Positions 55,513-63,454 of a DNA stretch of 64,000 bases are shown piece after piece (the stretch's first letter is position 1; each line of letters starts with the position of its first letter). A program made the translations under genes and the position numbers. Source of the stretch: Agreia sp. COWG (lineage in GTDB: Bacteria > Actinomycetota > Actinomycetes > Actinomycetales > Microbacteriaceae); contig NZ_LR882035.1 of the NCBI RefSeq assembly GCF_904528075.1, forward strand, positions 1,612,001 to 1,676,000, in the 5' to 3' direction. The notes below the pieces were generated by a model, which was not told the DNA's origin, made no database searches, and saw only the letters and a list, made by a program, of their open reading frames with translations.

Positions 55513-58499
55513 GTGGCCCTCACTCTCGACGTCGTCGAGCTCATCTGCGCCCGGCGCTGTCTCTTCTGGAACTCGGTGAAGATCTCGCGCGGGTTGTAGC
55601 CGAAGTTGCCGCCGGTGATCGCGAAGCTCGCTCCCGAGTCACCTGCGCCGGCCGACGTCGAGCTGCTCGAGCTCGACGGTCCGCTGATGGACGTGGTGAG
55701 GTCGGCCATGGTCTTCATGGAGTTGAGCTGGGCGGTCAGCGCCGGTTCCACCGACTCGAGGCCGGCGGCGAACTGATCGCCGATCGCGACGCCGGATTTC
55801 TTCAGCTGCGTCCACCCGGATCCGGAGAACGGTCCTCGCTGGGCGGGCGAGTGCGGGAAGAATCCGCTGACGAAGTCCATGACGCCGCCTACGGCGTCGC
55901 CGACTCCCCCGACCATGCCCTTGATGCCGTCGATGAAGCCCTGGATGAGCGCCTTGCCGGAGTCGACGAGCAGGTCACCGAGGTTGCCAATCGCGCTCAT
56001 GATCTGGCCGGGCAGCCCGGTGATGAATCCGACCGCGCTCTGCACACCCGATTGGATGCTCGAGACGAAGCCGGTGATCGTGGAGGCAATGCCGTTGACG
56101 GCGCCGGAGACGAACGACACGATCGCGTTCCAGATGGCGCTGAAGAACGCGCTGATCCCCGACCAGGTGGAGTTCCAGGTCGACGCGATCGCGCTCGTGA
56201 CCGCGGAGATGACCGCCATGACCGTGTTGATGTAGGCGGTGACGAACGACACGATGAACGACCAGACGGTCGAGATCACCGAGCCGACGACATCCCAGGT
56301 CGTGGTCCAGGCCGCGACGATCGCTCCGACGACCGCCATGATGACGGCCATCACCAGGTTGATGTAGGCGGTGACGACGGCGACGATGAACGTCCACACG
56401 GTCGAGATGACCGTGCTGATGAAGTCCCAGGTCGTGGTCCACGCTGTGACGATCGCCGTGATCACCGTCGTGATGACCAGCAGCACCAGGTTGATGTAGG
56501 TGGTCACGATGAGCACGATGAAGTTCCAGATCGTGGAGAAAAACTCCCCGAGCGCGGTGAACACGGTTGTGGCGACGGCCACGATGTTGGCCCAGGCCTC
56601 GCCGAGGAACTGGGTGAAGTTCGCCCAGATCTGCTGGCCGAGCTCGGTCTGGGTGAAGAACCAGATGAGACCGGCGACGAGCGCGGCGATCGCGATCACG
56701 ATGATCGCGATCGGGTTCGCGTTCATCGCCGCGTTGAGCGCCCACTGCGCAGCTGTCGCGATGCCCATGGCCGCCGCTCCGGCAAGCTGTGCCACGCGGA
56801 CGGCGCCGGTCGCGATCGCGTTGCCGATCGCGGCGGCGGTGTTGAGGATCACTGCACCGGTGGCGGGCAGCTTGGATGCGAGGCTCGCCTTGTCGGCGCC
56901 GGCCGCGGTCAGCGTCGCCGCGGCGAGACGGTTGTTCGCTGCAGCGGAGGCGAACATCGCCGCGGTGCGCGAGGCCTCGATGGGGAGAGAAGCGAGGGCC
57001 GCGACGTTCGCGGCGGCCTGGGCGAGCTTGTACGCGCCCATCGCCACGACGATGGTGGTGATGATCGGGGCAATGAGCTCCGAGTTGTCGGAGAGGTAGC
57101 CGAGCGCCCCGGTGAAGGTGTCGATGATCGGCGCGAGCAGTGGGAGGCCGGCGGCGATAAGACCGCCGATGTTGCCGGAGATGGCGCCGATGCCCTGGCC
57201 TACTTGCACGAAGATCGGGAACAGCGGGTTGAGCGCGGCGCCGATGCCACCGAGGGAGTCGGTGATCTGGCTGAAGTCGCCGGTGGCGAAGGCGTTGCCC
57301 ACGGCGGAGAAGAAGTCGACGACGGCCTGGCGCGCGGTCAGCAGGAAATCGACGACGGGCGAGTCTTCTTGCACGTTGAACGCCTGCGCGAACTTGGAGG
57401 TGAAGTTGCCGCCGACGATGAGGTCGGTGACGCCGATGATGCCGTCTCGGATCCGGAAGAGGACGTCGACGACGGGCGAGTCCTCGGTGACGTTGAATGC
57501 CTGGGCGAACTCGGTCGTGAAGCTGCCGTTGGCGACGAGCTCGAAGATGCCGACGATCGCCTGGTAGACGGTGATGAGCTTCGACGTGATGCTGTCGAAG
57601 TTGATGCCGTCGACGATGCTTCCGACGGACGTCATCGCCGGGCCGAGCTTCGCCGCCAGAAGGTCGGAGAGGGGCTTTAGGGATGTGGTGGCGCGGTCGA
57701 TCGCACCGGCGATCGTCATGAACAGGGTCGGTGCCCCGTCGACGGCCGGCTGCACGAACATGGCGCCCATGCGCCCGAAGGCGGCACCGATGTTCTTGAA
57801 GGCTCCGCGAGCGGTCGCACCGGATGCGAGGGCAGCCCCGCCGACGCCAGCCTCGAGCGCGTTCTGGAACGTGGCGAAGTCGACCTCGCCGCGGGTGACC
57901 ATCTTCGACGCCTCTTCGGCGGTGACGCCGTACTGGTCGGCGACGAGCTTGAGGAGTGGGATTCCGCGGCCCTGGAACTGCTGCAGGACGTCGGTGGTGA
58001 GCCTGCCGTTAGTGGCGACCTTGTTCACCATGTCGCCCATTTCGGACAACGACGCCTTACCGATGGTCGCGGCATCCGCGGTGAGCTTCAGCGTCCTGGT
58101 GAGGGCTTCACCGGGTGCGATGCCGGCGGCGACCGACGACGCGGCGATCGTTGCCGCCGAGTCGAGCCCGAAGGCCGTTCCGCGGACGGAGTCGAGCGCG
58201 GAGCCCATGATCGCGGAGACGGACTCGGCATCGTGACCGAGGCCGGTGAGCTGCGCCTTGGCATCCTGGATGTTCAGTGCTCGATCAAGACCCTTGCTGG
58301 CGATCGCCGCGGCGCCGGCGACTGCTGCGCCGACGCCGATGGCGATTCCTGCCCCGATGCCCTTGACTGCGGCACCGAACGCGCTGGAGAAGCGATTCCC
58401 GGACTCCTGGCCGGTGCTGTCGACCTCGGTCACAACCTCCGAGCGGAAGCCCTTGAAGACGGGGAAGATCGGGACTTCACCGGTGCCAACTTCGGTCAC
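55509..58499 (-). CDS. Tape measure protein
   Basis: 996 residues, the longest phage gene here; sets tail length. The N-terminus has a Gly/Ala-rich hydrophobic segment (GAAVKGIGAGIAIGVGAAVAGAAAIA). A TMP core domain follows (QDAKAQLTGLG, DLATFQN-type repeats, GAFKNIGAAFGRMGAMFV), then long hydrophobic and amphipathic regions with internal repeats, and a C-terminal FFPHSPAQRGPFSGSGW segment common in actinophage tape measures. GTG at 58497-58499 overlaps the tail-chaperone stop (GTGA). Confidence 0.92.
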   Translation of the reverse strand: MTEVGTGEVPIFPVFKGFRSEVVTEVDSTGQESGNRFSSAFGAAVKGIGAGIAIGVGAAVAGAAAIASKGLDRALNIQDAKAQLTGLGHDAESVSAIMGSALDSVRGTAFGLDSAATIAASSVAAGIAPGEALTRTLKLTADAATIGKASLSEMGDMVNKVATNGRLTTDVLQQFQGRGIPLLKLVADQYGVTAEEASKMVTRGEVDFATFQNALEAGVGGAALASGATARGAFKNIGAAFGRMGAMFVQPAVDGAPTLFMTIAGAIDRATTSLKPLSDLLAAKLGPAMTSVGSIVDGINFDSITSKLITVYQAIVGIFELVANGSFTTEFAQAFNVTEDSPVVDVLFRIRDGIIGVTDLIVGGNFTSKFAQAFNVQEDSPVVDFLLTARQAVVDFFSAVGNAFATGDFSQITDSLGGIGAALNPLFPIFVQVGQGIGAISGNIGGLIAAGLPLLAPIIDTFTGALGYLSDNSELIAPIITTIVVAMGAYKLAQAAANVAALASLPIEASRTAAMFASAAANNRLAAATLTAAGADKASLASKLPATGAVILNTAAAIGNAIATGAVRVAQLAGAAAMGIATAAQWALNAAMNANPIAIIVIAIAALVAGLIWFFTQTELGQQIWANFTQFLGEAWANIVAVATTVFTALGEFFSTIWNFIVLIVTTYINLVLLVITTVITAIVTAWTTTWDFISTVISTVWTFIVAVVTAYINLVMAVIMAVVGAIVAAWTTTWDVVGSVISTVWSFIVSFVTAYINTVMAVISAVTSAIASTWNSTWSGISAFFSAIWNAIVSFVSGAVNGIASTITGFVSSIQSGVQSAVGFITGLPGQIMSAIGNLGDLLVDSGKALIQGFIDGIKGMVGGVGDAVGGVMDFVSGFFPHSPAQRGPFSGSGWTQLKKSGVAIGDQFAAGLESVEPALTAQLNSMKTMADLTTSISGPSSSSSSTSAGAGDSGASFAITGGNFGYNPREIFTEFQKRQRRAQMSSTTSRVRAT
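56139..56534 (-). repeat. Three tandem 44-residue repeats in tape measure
   Basis: Units at 56403-56534, 56271-56402 and 56139-56270, each 132 bp, share the pattern xxWxFIVxxVTxYINxVxxVIxxVxxAIxxxWxxTW. A separate 39-residue duplication (FAQAFNVxEDSPVVD) lies near 57,350-57,500. Such repeats allow tail length to change in fixed steps. Confidence 0.85.
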
Positions 58500-59229
58500 G
58501 ACGGCTCCTGTTCTCCTCTGCCTGCGAAGGCCGAGTGCTTGAGCAGACGCGCCTTGAGAGCTGCGCGCTCCTCAGGGGTGACGTCTGAGTCGAAATCGGC
58601 CTTGCCGGTCCAGGGCATGACGACCTCGAACGGCTTCGGGTGCTTCTTGACGTCCCGTTGGGAGTTCATGAACGCGGCCGCGTGCACCGCGGTCATGACC
58701 TCGCCGTAGGACGCAACGAACGTCCATTCGAGGAGCTCCGCGAAGAGATGCGAGCCGAAATCGCGTTTGAGGCCCTCGATGAGGTCGATGGCCTCCCTGA
58801 ACGGGATCGAACGGCCGATCTCGTGGAGGCTTACTCCGAAGCGGTGTCGGAAGTCGTAGCGGAGGGCCCGTCTGTGCTTTCCGACGAAGGCGTAGAGGGC
58901 TTGGATTCCCCCATTTCGGCTCCCATACGCTGGCCGAGCTGCTCCGACACCTTCATCACGATCGTCAGCGCCTTAGCACCGTCGCGCATGTTGTCGAGCT
59001 GCTCGGCGTCTTCGGGCCAGAGGATCTTGTCGATGATGTAACGCGGCATGTGCTGCTGCTCGACGTTCCCGTCCATCTCCATGAAGAGCTCGATGCGCTT
59101 CAGCGGGATCCGGAGGTCGATCGAGATCTCGCCCTCGTTGGTCTGGCACTTGAGGTGATCCTCGACCACGAGGTAGTCGGGCTTGGGGCCGGGTTCAGGT
59201 GCAGTCTTCACTGCTTTGGCGGTGGTCAT
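58496..59229 (-). CDS. Tail assembly chaperone G-T fusion made by -1 frameshift
   Basis: After the slippery site at 58906-58912 the -1 frame stays open to 58496, reading IQALYAFVGKHRRALRYDF, RHRFGVSLHEIGRSIPFREA, IDLIEGLKRDFGSHLFAELL and then MTAVHAAAFMNSQRDVKKHP to the stop. This matches the layout of siphovirus gpGT chaperones, which guide tape-measure folding. The T part has no convincing start of its own at the junction; the internal ATG at 58694-58696 would give only its last 66 residues. Confidence 0.8.
58831..59229 (-). CDS. Tail assembly chaperone G
   Basis: 132 residues in the unshifted frame. ATG at 59227-59229 follows AAAGG; a 13-codon longer frame is less likely. Core: DYLVVEDHLKCQTNEGEISIDLRIPLKRIELFMEMDG and PRYIIDKILWPEDAEQLDNM, then a Ser/Thr-rich tail after the slip site ending TSDTASE. 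Position between major tail protein and tape measure is the standard place. Confidence 0.85.
   Translation of the reverse strand: MTTAKAVKTAPEPGPKPDYLVVEDHLKCQTNEGEISIDLRIPLKRIELFMEMDGNVEQQHMPRYIIDKILWPEDAEQLDNMRDGAKALTIVMKVSEQLGQRMGAEMGESKPSTPSSESTDGPSATTSDTASE
58906..58912 (-). promoter_or_regulatory. Slippery heptamer for -1 frameshift
   Basis: GGGGGAA on the minus strand, read ATG GGG GAA in the G frame. Sliding back one base gives GGG GGA ATC CAA and joins the T frame. It lies 75 bp before the G stop. Confidence 0.65.
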
Positions 59230-59277
59230 GATGGGCCTTTCGATGGGTGGATGAGTGGTGATGGGCATGACGGTGGG

Positions 59278-59315
59278 GTGCTGGCCGGGATGCCCATCAC
59301 GGTCCCGGCCAGCAC
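59278..59315 (-). terminator. Hairpin after major tail protein
   Basis: 13-bp stem GTGCTGGCCGGGA/TCCCGGCCAGCAC with 12-nt loop lies 6 bp past the major tail stop. Probably an attenuator giving more tail-tube mRNA than downstream message. Confidence 0.65.
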
Positions 59316-59320
59316 GTCTG

Positions 59321-59887
59321 TTACTCGGGGAGGATCAGCCACTCGCCGATGTGCTCGTTGCCGAGCGCAGGCATGCGCTTGGCGTGGAAGGTGAGCTCGG
59401 TTCCGTTCACGGATCCGCGCTCGGACTTGTCGACCTTCGCGCTGGTGACGGTGCACTCCGCGATGCGGCGCCGGATGACACCGTTCTTGAAGATCTCCTC
59501 GGTGAAGGTGACGAACTCGGTCGCGTGCCCGCCAGCGTCGATCGTGATGAACCCGTTGGCGTCGGGCTCCTTGCCCCAGGCGAGCTGGCGCACGGCCGCG
59601 TCGTACTGGGCGAGCTTCACGACACAGTCGGCGTTGGCCAGGCCCGACGGGATGGAGTAGCCCTCCTGGAAGAAGACGAGGGGGTCCCCGTCTGCCTCGA
59701 GCGTCCACTCGAAGCCGCCGTCCTCGGTGATGAGGCCGGCTTTCTTGAACGCTGCCGGCAGCTGGAAGTCTGATGCGCCTCCCGCCGCGGGGGTCGGGAA
59801 GACGGTGCCGCCGGGGGCGTATCCGAGGAAGCCGCTGATCGGGATTCCGACAGCGGTGATGTCATTGCCGAGTACGTCAGCAACCAT
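59321..59887 (-). CDS. Major tail protein
   Basis: 188 residues, forming the tail tube. MVADVLGNDITAVGIPISGFLGYAP and FTEEIFKNGVIRRRIAECTVTSAKVDKSERGSVNGTEL resemble actinophage tube proteins. AAGGAG lies 7 nt before the ATG, the best ribosome site in the late region, as expected for a protein needed in many copies. The longer upstream frame is not credited. A hairpin follows. Confidence 0.8.
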   Translation of the reverse strand: MVADVLGNDITAVGIPISGFLGYAPGGTVFPTPAAGGASDFQLPAAFKKAGLITEDGGFEWTLEADGDPLVFFQEGYSIPSGLANADCVVKLAQYDAAVRQLAWGKEPDANGFITIDAGGHATEFVTFTEEIFKNGVIRRRIAECTVTSAKVDKSERGSVNGTELTFHAKRMPALGNEHIGEWLILPE

Positions 59888-59946
59888 GGTGTGCTCCTTA
59901 AAAGCGAAAGCCCCCAGCTGGTGGGGGCGGTGAGTGGGAAAGGGAA

Positions 59947-60378
59947 CTACAGGAGGGAGCCGGCGACACCCAGGGTGAGAGACAGGTATCTCCGTGCCCT
60001 GGGCTGGGCCTCTCGAACCGCGACGGGTCGGGTCGAGCCGAGCACCGCAGTGACCGGGTTGCCGGGGTCGACTGCGGGAATCTGGGAGCGGGCAGCGTGC
60101 ACGATGCGGGCGAGGTCGTCCGCATCGACCGGGTCTTCCTTCGTGCCGGCGAGGATGTTCATCCCGACGGTGCACTCGGCGGTGAGCAGCGAGGTGTCGT
60201 AGCCGCCGTCGTCGCGGATGACGACCATCTTCTCGGGCCACTCCTCGCCGGGCAGCGGCTCGTGGTCGGTGACGAGCACGTCGCGGCACACGGCTTCGTC
60301 CCGCCCGTCGAGGAAGGTGCGGTACCAGCCGGTCAAGAAGAGCACGATGTCGGCATGGACGACGAGCGGGTCAGCCAC
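59947..60378 (-). CDS. Putative tail terminator/completion protein
   Basis: 143 residues: VVHADIVLFLTGWYRTFL, KMVVIRDDGGYDTSLLTAECTVGMNILAGTKEDP and an Arg-rich helical end. Size and position right before the major tail gene fit the tail-terminator family. GTG start at 60376-60378 overlaps the preceding gene by 8 bp. Confidence 0.65.
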   Translation of the reverse strand: MADPLVVHADIVLFLTGWYRTFLDGRDEAVCRDVLVTDHEPLPGEEWPEKMVVIRDDGGYDTSLLTAECTVGMNILAGTKEDPVDADDLARIVHAARSQIPAVDPGNPVTAVLGSTRPVAVREAQPRARRYLSLTLGVAGSLL

Positions 60379-60643
60379 CGGACGCTCCGCCGTTGAGTGC
60401 GCGGCGCAGGTTGCCGGTCTGCGACTCCACGATCATCGAGTGCTCGGATGAGGCGACGACGGTGGCGACGACACGGTGCGCGGAGGTGGAGACTTCGACA
60501 TGGATGCCGTCGCGGTACTCCCCCGTGTCGACCGGCGCCGCGGCGCGCGCTCGAGCGGCGACGCTCTCGGCTTTCTGGGTGACGAGCGCGCGCACGCCGC
60601 TGGAGCGACCGAGCTGGTCGAAGTAGCTGGCGTTGAACTTCAT
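60371..60643 (-). CDS. HK97 gp10-like head-tail joining protein
   Basis: 90 residues: ALVTQKAESVAARARAAAPVDTGEYRDGIHVEV is the hallmark of the gp10-like family (helix, then APVDTGxxR). ATG at 60641-60643 overlaps the previous stop (ATGA). Confidence 0.78.
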   Translation of the reverse strand: MKFNASYFDQLGRSSGVRALVTQKAESVAARARAAAPVDTGEYRDGIHVEVSTSAHRVVATVVASSEHSMIVESQTGNLRRALNGGASGG

Positions 60644-60990
60644 CAGCCCTCCGTATTCTCGAGCGGGATCTCGACGACGGGCTGCCACCCCGTGAAGGGG
60701 TTGGTGTCAGCTGCTGGCCGGACGTGAACGAAGTAGGTGTCACTGCCGGCCCGGATGCGGTCGCCCGGTAGGACGTCGGCATCCGGGTCGGTCAGGTAGA
60801 GGCTCTTCGCGGTGATGATCTGTGATCTGGTCGCATCGGCGGGCGCGTCGCTCGACGTGGATCCGATGAAAGCGTTCTCGATGTCGATCGCTTCTGCTTC
60901 TGCCCAGGGGCCTGGCTTTGTGGTGCCAGATCGGGGATCCGGGATCGGCTGACGACGATCGCGCTGGACGGTGGGGCCGCCTTCCCACAT
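60643..60990 (-). CDS. Head-tail connector/stopper-like protein
   Basis: 115 residues: QPIPDPRSGTTKPGPW at the start and LTDPDADVLPGDRIRAGSDTYFVHVRPAADTNPFTGWQP match small stopper-like proteins of actinophages. ATGA overlaps at both ends show close coupling within the connector genes. Confidence 0.68.
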   Translation of the reverse strand: MWEGGPTVQRDRRQPIPDPRSGTTKPGPWAEAEAIDIENAFIGSTSSDAPADATRSQIITAKSLYLTDPDADVLPGDRIRAGSDTYFVHVRPAADTNPFTGWQPVVEIPLENTEG

Positions 60991-61415
60991 CACGGCTCCT
61001 CGTCGACGAGCACATCGCCGTCTTCGAGGACGATGCCGCCGACGAGGTTTCCGTAGCGGATGCCGTCGGGTGCGGGCATCCGGTATGACTGTGCGCCGGA
61101 CAGGCCGCACACGGAGTCCATGTCGTCAATCTCCTCGGGCCAGAACCAGCCGCCGAGGCTGTTCTTGTCCGTGTACCGCACGCCGGCGGGACCGATGCTC
61201 TGCTGTGCGATGCGCTTGTCGGTCGGCTTCAGCCTGCGCAGGAGCGCGTCGGCGGCGTAGCTGACGAACAGAGGCTCGAGCGCATCGGTGATGCGGTTCC
61301 CGTATCGGCTGTTGAGCTTGACCTGGAGGACTGTCGCCCAGGCCGTGACGCTAGCTCGCTGCGTCTCCGTGAGGTTCGGCAGGAACGGAGTGACCTTCGC
61401 CAGTGTCAGTTCCAT
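60990..61415 (-). CDS. Head-tail adaptor-like protein
   Basis: 141 residues. The N-terminal helical part (ETQRASVTAWATVLQVKLNSRYG and LEPLFVSYAADALLRRL) resembles gp6-type adaptors that sit below the portal; the C-terminal half ends in an acidic EDGDVLVDEEP. The start overlaps the previous gene by 65 bp. Confidence 0.65.
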   Translation of the reverse strand: MELTLAKVTPFLPNLTETQRASVTAWATVLQVKLNSRYGNRITDALEPLFVSYAADALLRRLKPTDKRIAQQSIGPAGVRYTDKNSLGGWFWPEEIDDMDSVCGLSGAQSYRMPAPDGIRYGNLVGGIVLEDGDVLVDEEP

Positions 61416-61710
61416 TGCCTTCTCCCTTGTCTTCGATCTTCTTGCCGGCGGCGATCGCCGCGAGCAGGTCAGCCTTCCGGGTGGCGCCGCCGAGGTCGAT
61501 CTTTTGCTCGAGCGCGTGCGCCTCGAGCCGCTCGTTCGTCCACTTGTCGGTGGGGACGAGATCGTCGGGTGCAGCGCCGGTGTCGGATGCGCCGGCAGTA
61601 CTGGACTCCGGCTCTTTGCCGGCGACCGACCATCCGTTCTCGAGGTAGGTGGAGGCGACCTCGTCGGGGACGGTGACGGTGCGGCCCTTGGGGTGGGTGA
61701 GTGTGGCCAT
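61351..61710 (-). CDS. Small capsid-region protein with SAP-like C-terminus
   Basis: 119 residues. The N-terminal part (MATLTHPKGRTVTVPDEVASTYLENGWSVAG) is typical of proteins encoded just after actinophage capsid genes. TNERLEAHALEQKIDLGGATRKADLLAAI resembles a SAP/Rho-N-like helix pair. The end is acidic and low-complexity. AAGGAGC precedes the ATG. Confidence 0.68.
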   Translation of the reverse strand: MATLTHPKGRTVTVPDEVASTYLENGWSVAGKEPESSTAGASDTGAAPDDLVPTDKWTNERLEAHALEQKIDLGGATRKADLLAAIAAGKKIEDKGEGNGTDTGEGHSVPAEPHGDAAS

Positions 61711-61737
61711 GCTGGTTCTGCTCCTTCGTTCGGATGA

Positions 61738-61768
61738 AGGGTGCCCGGGCGTTATGCCCGGGCACCCT
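61738..61768 (-). terminator. Hairpin after major capsid gene
   Basis: 13-bp perfect stem AGGGTGCCCGGGC/GCCCGGGCACCCT with loop GTTAT lies 16 bp after the capsid stop, within the late operon. Likely partial terminator favouring capsid expression. Confidence 0.75.
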
Positions 61769-61783
61769 GTCGATCGGGTTGGG

Positions 61784-62713
61784 TCAGGCCGCGGGGGTGA
61801 CGGCGCCGACGGGCTCGGACAGGGTGCCGGCGGCCGTGATCGTGTTACCGAGCACGTACGCGTAGCGGGCCTTGAACCGGAAGGCGACCATGTCGCGCTC
61901 GGCGAGGTTGACGCCGTCCACGGTGGCCTGGTCGAGGAACTTGACCGTGATGTCCTGGCGGACACCGATCTTGACGCGCTCCTTGTCGGCGACGATCGCC
62001 AGAGCGTCGGAGTTGTCCCACGCGCCGTTCTTCACGAACGAGGCAGCGAGGCCCGCGATGTCATCGGAGAAGCTGCCGTCGCCGGCGAGGGTACGGCTGA
62101 GGATGGACGTTCCGTCGGTCGCACGCAGGTTCGCGAGCTTGAACCTGAGGCCGGCTGCGGACAGGATCGTCGAGGGGTCAGCGCCCGAGTCGGCGACGGC
62201 ACCGGCCGCCTGCAGGATGGATCCGGCGAGGTCGTTGACTCCGGGTGTGCCGGACACCTGGAAGACGTTTCCTGCCGCGATCGCGGCGGCGAGCAGGTCG
62301 AGGCTGAGCCACGTCGTGGGCTTATCCACACCGAAGATCACGGCCTGGTCCAGCTTCTTGCCGATGGCCGTGCCGCCCATCTTGGTGATGGAGGCGATGA
62401 GGTCCTCGGTGGCATCTTCGAGGACGTCCTCGTGGATGGGCACGATGACCGCAACCTCCTCGACGACGAACTGCTTGTTTCCCCACGTCGCCTTGGAGGT
62501 CGGCTTCTTGCCACCAGCTGCGGTGGCGGACTCCGAAACCCACTTGGCCTCCGGGAGGGTGGCGAGCACCGGCATGTTGGTGACCTTGGTGCCCAGCGGG
62601 ACGGTGCCGAACGCGGAGAGAACTGCCGATTCTGCTTCGGCCGTGTCGAGGAGCACGTTGGAGTACTCCTCCTGGATGAGGGCGGCGACGTCCTCACGAG
62701 TGATATCTGCCAT
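61784..62713 (-). CDS. Major capsid protein (HK97 fold)
   Basis: 309 residues of the HK97-like family common in actinophages: MADITREDVAALIQEEYSNVLLD, VPLGTKVTNMPVLATLPEAKWVSE (N-arm/E-loop region), VVEEVAVIVPIHEDVLEDATEDL and a C-terminal QDITVKFLDQ with AFRFKARYAYVLGN. GAGGGAG-like purines precede the ATG. Scaffold gene lies just upstream, hairpin just downstream. Confidence 0.88.
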   Translation of the reverse strand: MADITREDVAALIQEEYSNVLLDTAEAESAVLSAFGTVPLGTKVTNMPVLATLPEAKWVSESATAAGGKKPTSKATWGNKQFVVEEVAVIVPIHEDVLEDATEDLIASITKMGGTAIGKKLDQAVIFGVDKPTTWLSLDLLAAAIAAGNVFQVSGTPGVNDLAGSILQAAGAVADSGADPSTILSAAGLRFKLANLRATDGTSILSRTLAGDGSFSDDIAGLAASFVKNGAWDNSDALAIVADKERVKIGVRQDITVKFLDQATVDGVNLAERDMVAFRFKARYAYVLGNTITAAGTLSEPVGAVTPAA

Positions 62714-62772
62714 GCGATGTTTCTCCCTTCAGGAGATCCGACCGGAGCCGGTTCAGGTGTGCGGTTGGGGAC

Positions 62773-63369
62773 TCAGATGGTGCTCTTGCGAGAGGCTCCG
62801 AGCTGTCGGAGGGCAGCGGCGGCTTTCCCCTTGCCCTCCTGTTTCGTTTCCTGCTTCTCGCCCGGCTTCGGCTTGGGCCGCGTGCGCGGTGGGCGCGCCT
62901 GCGGCTCGGCTACGAGGTAGGGCTTGTCAGTGGCGAGCTTCTCGACGAGCGCCTTGATGGCGTCCGTGTCCGGCTCGTCGTCCTTCACGGGAAGTTCCTC
63001 GCCGAGGACCTGGAACGCGTCGGTGGGGTCGTTGAAGCCGAGAACGGAGGCGATGGTCTTGACCTCGCTGCGGACGAGCTTGGTGAGGAACTTCTGGGTT
63101 ACCTCGGTGCTCGCGTCGCCGCGTGCGTCGTCGATCGCTTTCTGCTGCTCGGTTTTCTGCGACTCAAGGTGCTCGTCGTACTTCGTCTTCGCCTGCTTCA
63201 GCTCGTCGTAGTCGGCGTACTTCGCGCGTTCCTTGTTCAGCCGGTTCTCGACGATCCGATCGAGTTCGTCCTGGGACGCCGGCGGCGTGTAGGACTTGGT
63301 CTCTTTCGTCTCGTTCCCCGGCTGGTTTTCCTGCTGGTTCTCCGGTGCGTTTTCGGTGCTCTCGGGCAT
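62773..63369 (-). CDS. Capsid scaffolding protein
   Basis: 198 residues, highly charged and helical, the usual form of phage scaffolds. Gln/Glu/Asn-rich start (MPESTENAPENQQENQPG), coiled coil at about 35-90 (DELDRIVENRLNKERAKYADYDELKQAKTKYDEH), and a basic C-terminus (RPKPKPGEKQETKQEGKGK) that could bind the capsid interior. GGAGG-type site near the ATG. Confidence 0.82.
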   Translation of the reverse strand: MPESTENAPENQQENQPGNETKETKSYTPPASQDELDRIVENRLNKERAKYADYDELKQAKTKYDEHLESQKTEQQKAIDDARGDASTEVTQKFLTKLVRSEVKTIASVLGFNDPTDAFQVLGEELPVKDDEPDTDAIKALVEKLATDKPYLVAEPQARPPRTRPKPKPGEKQETKQEGKGKAAAALRQLGASRKSTI

Positions 63370-63454
63370 GGATGGTTCCTCCGTATATCCGTCGATGTAC
63401 CGGCGTTTTTGAGCAGGCGCCGTCCCTGCATCCCCGCGATGCGGGTGAGTTCTT

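Noticed and set aside
55851..57680. 609-codon plus-strand frame opposite the tape measure gene
   Set aside because: Asp/Arg/Gly-rich antisense shadow with repeats mirroring the tape-measure repeats.
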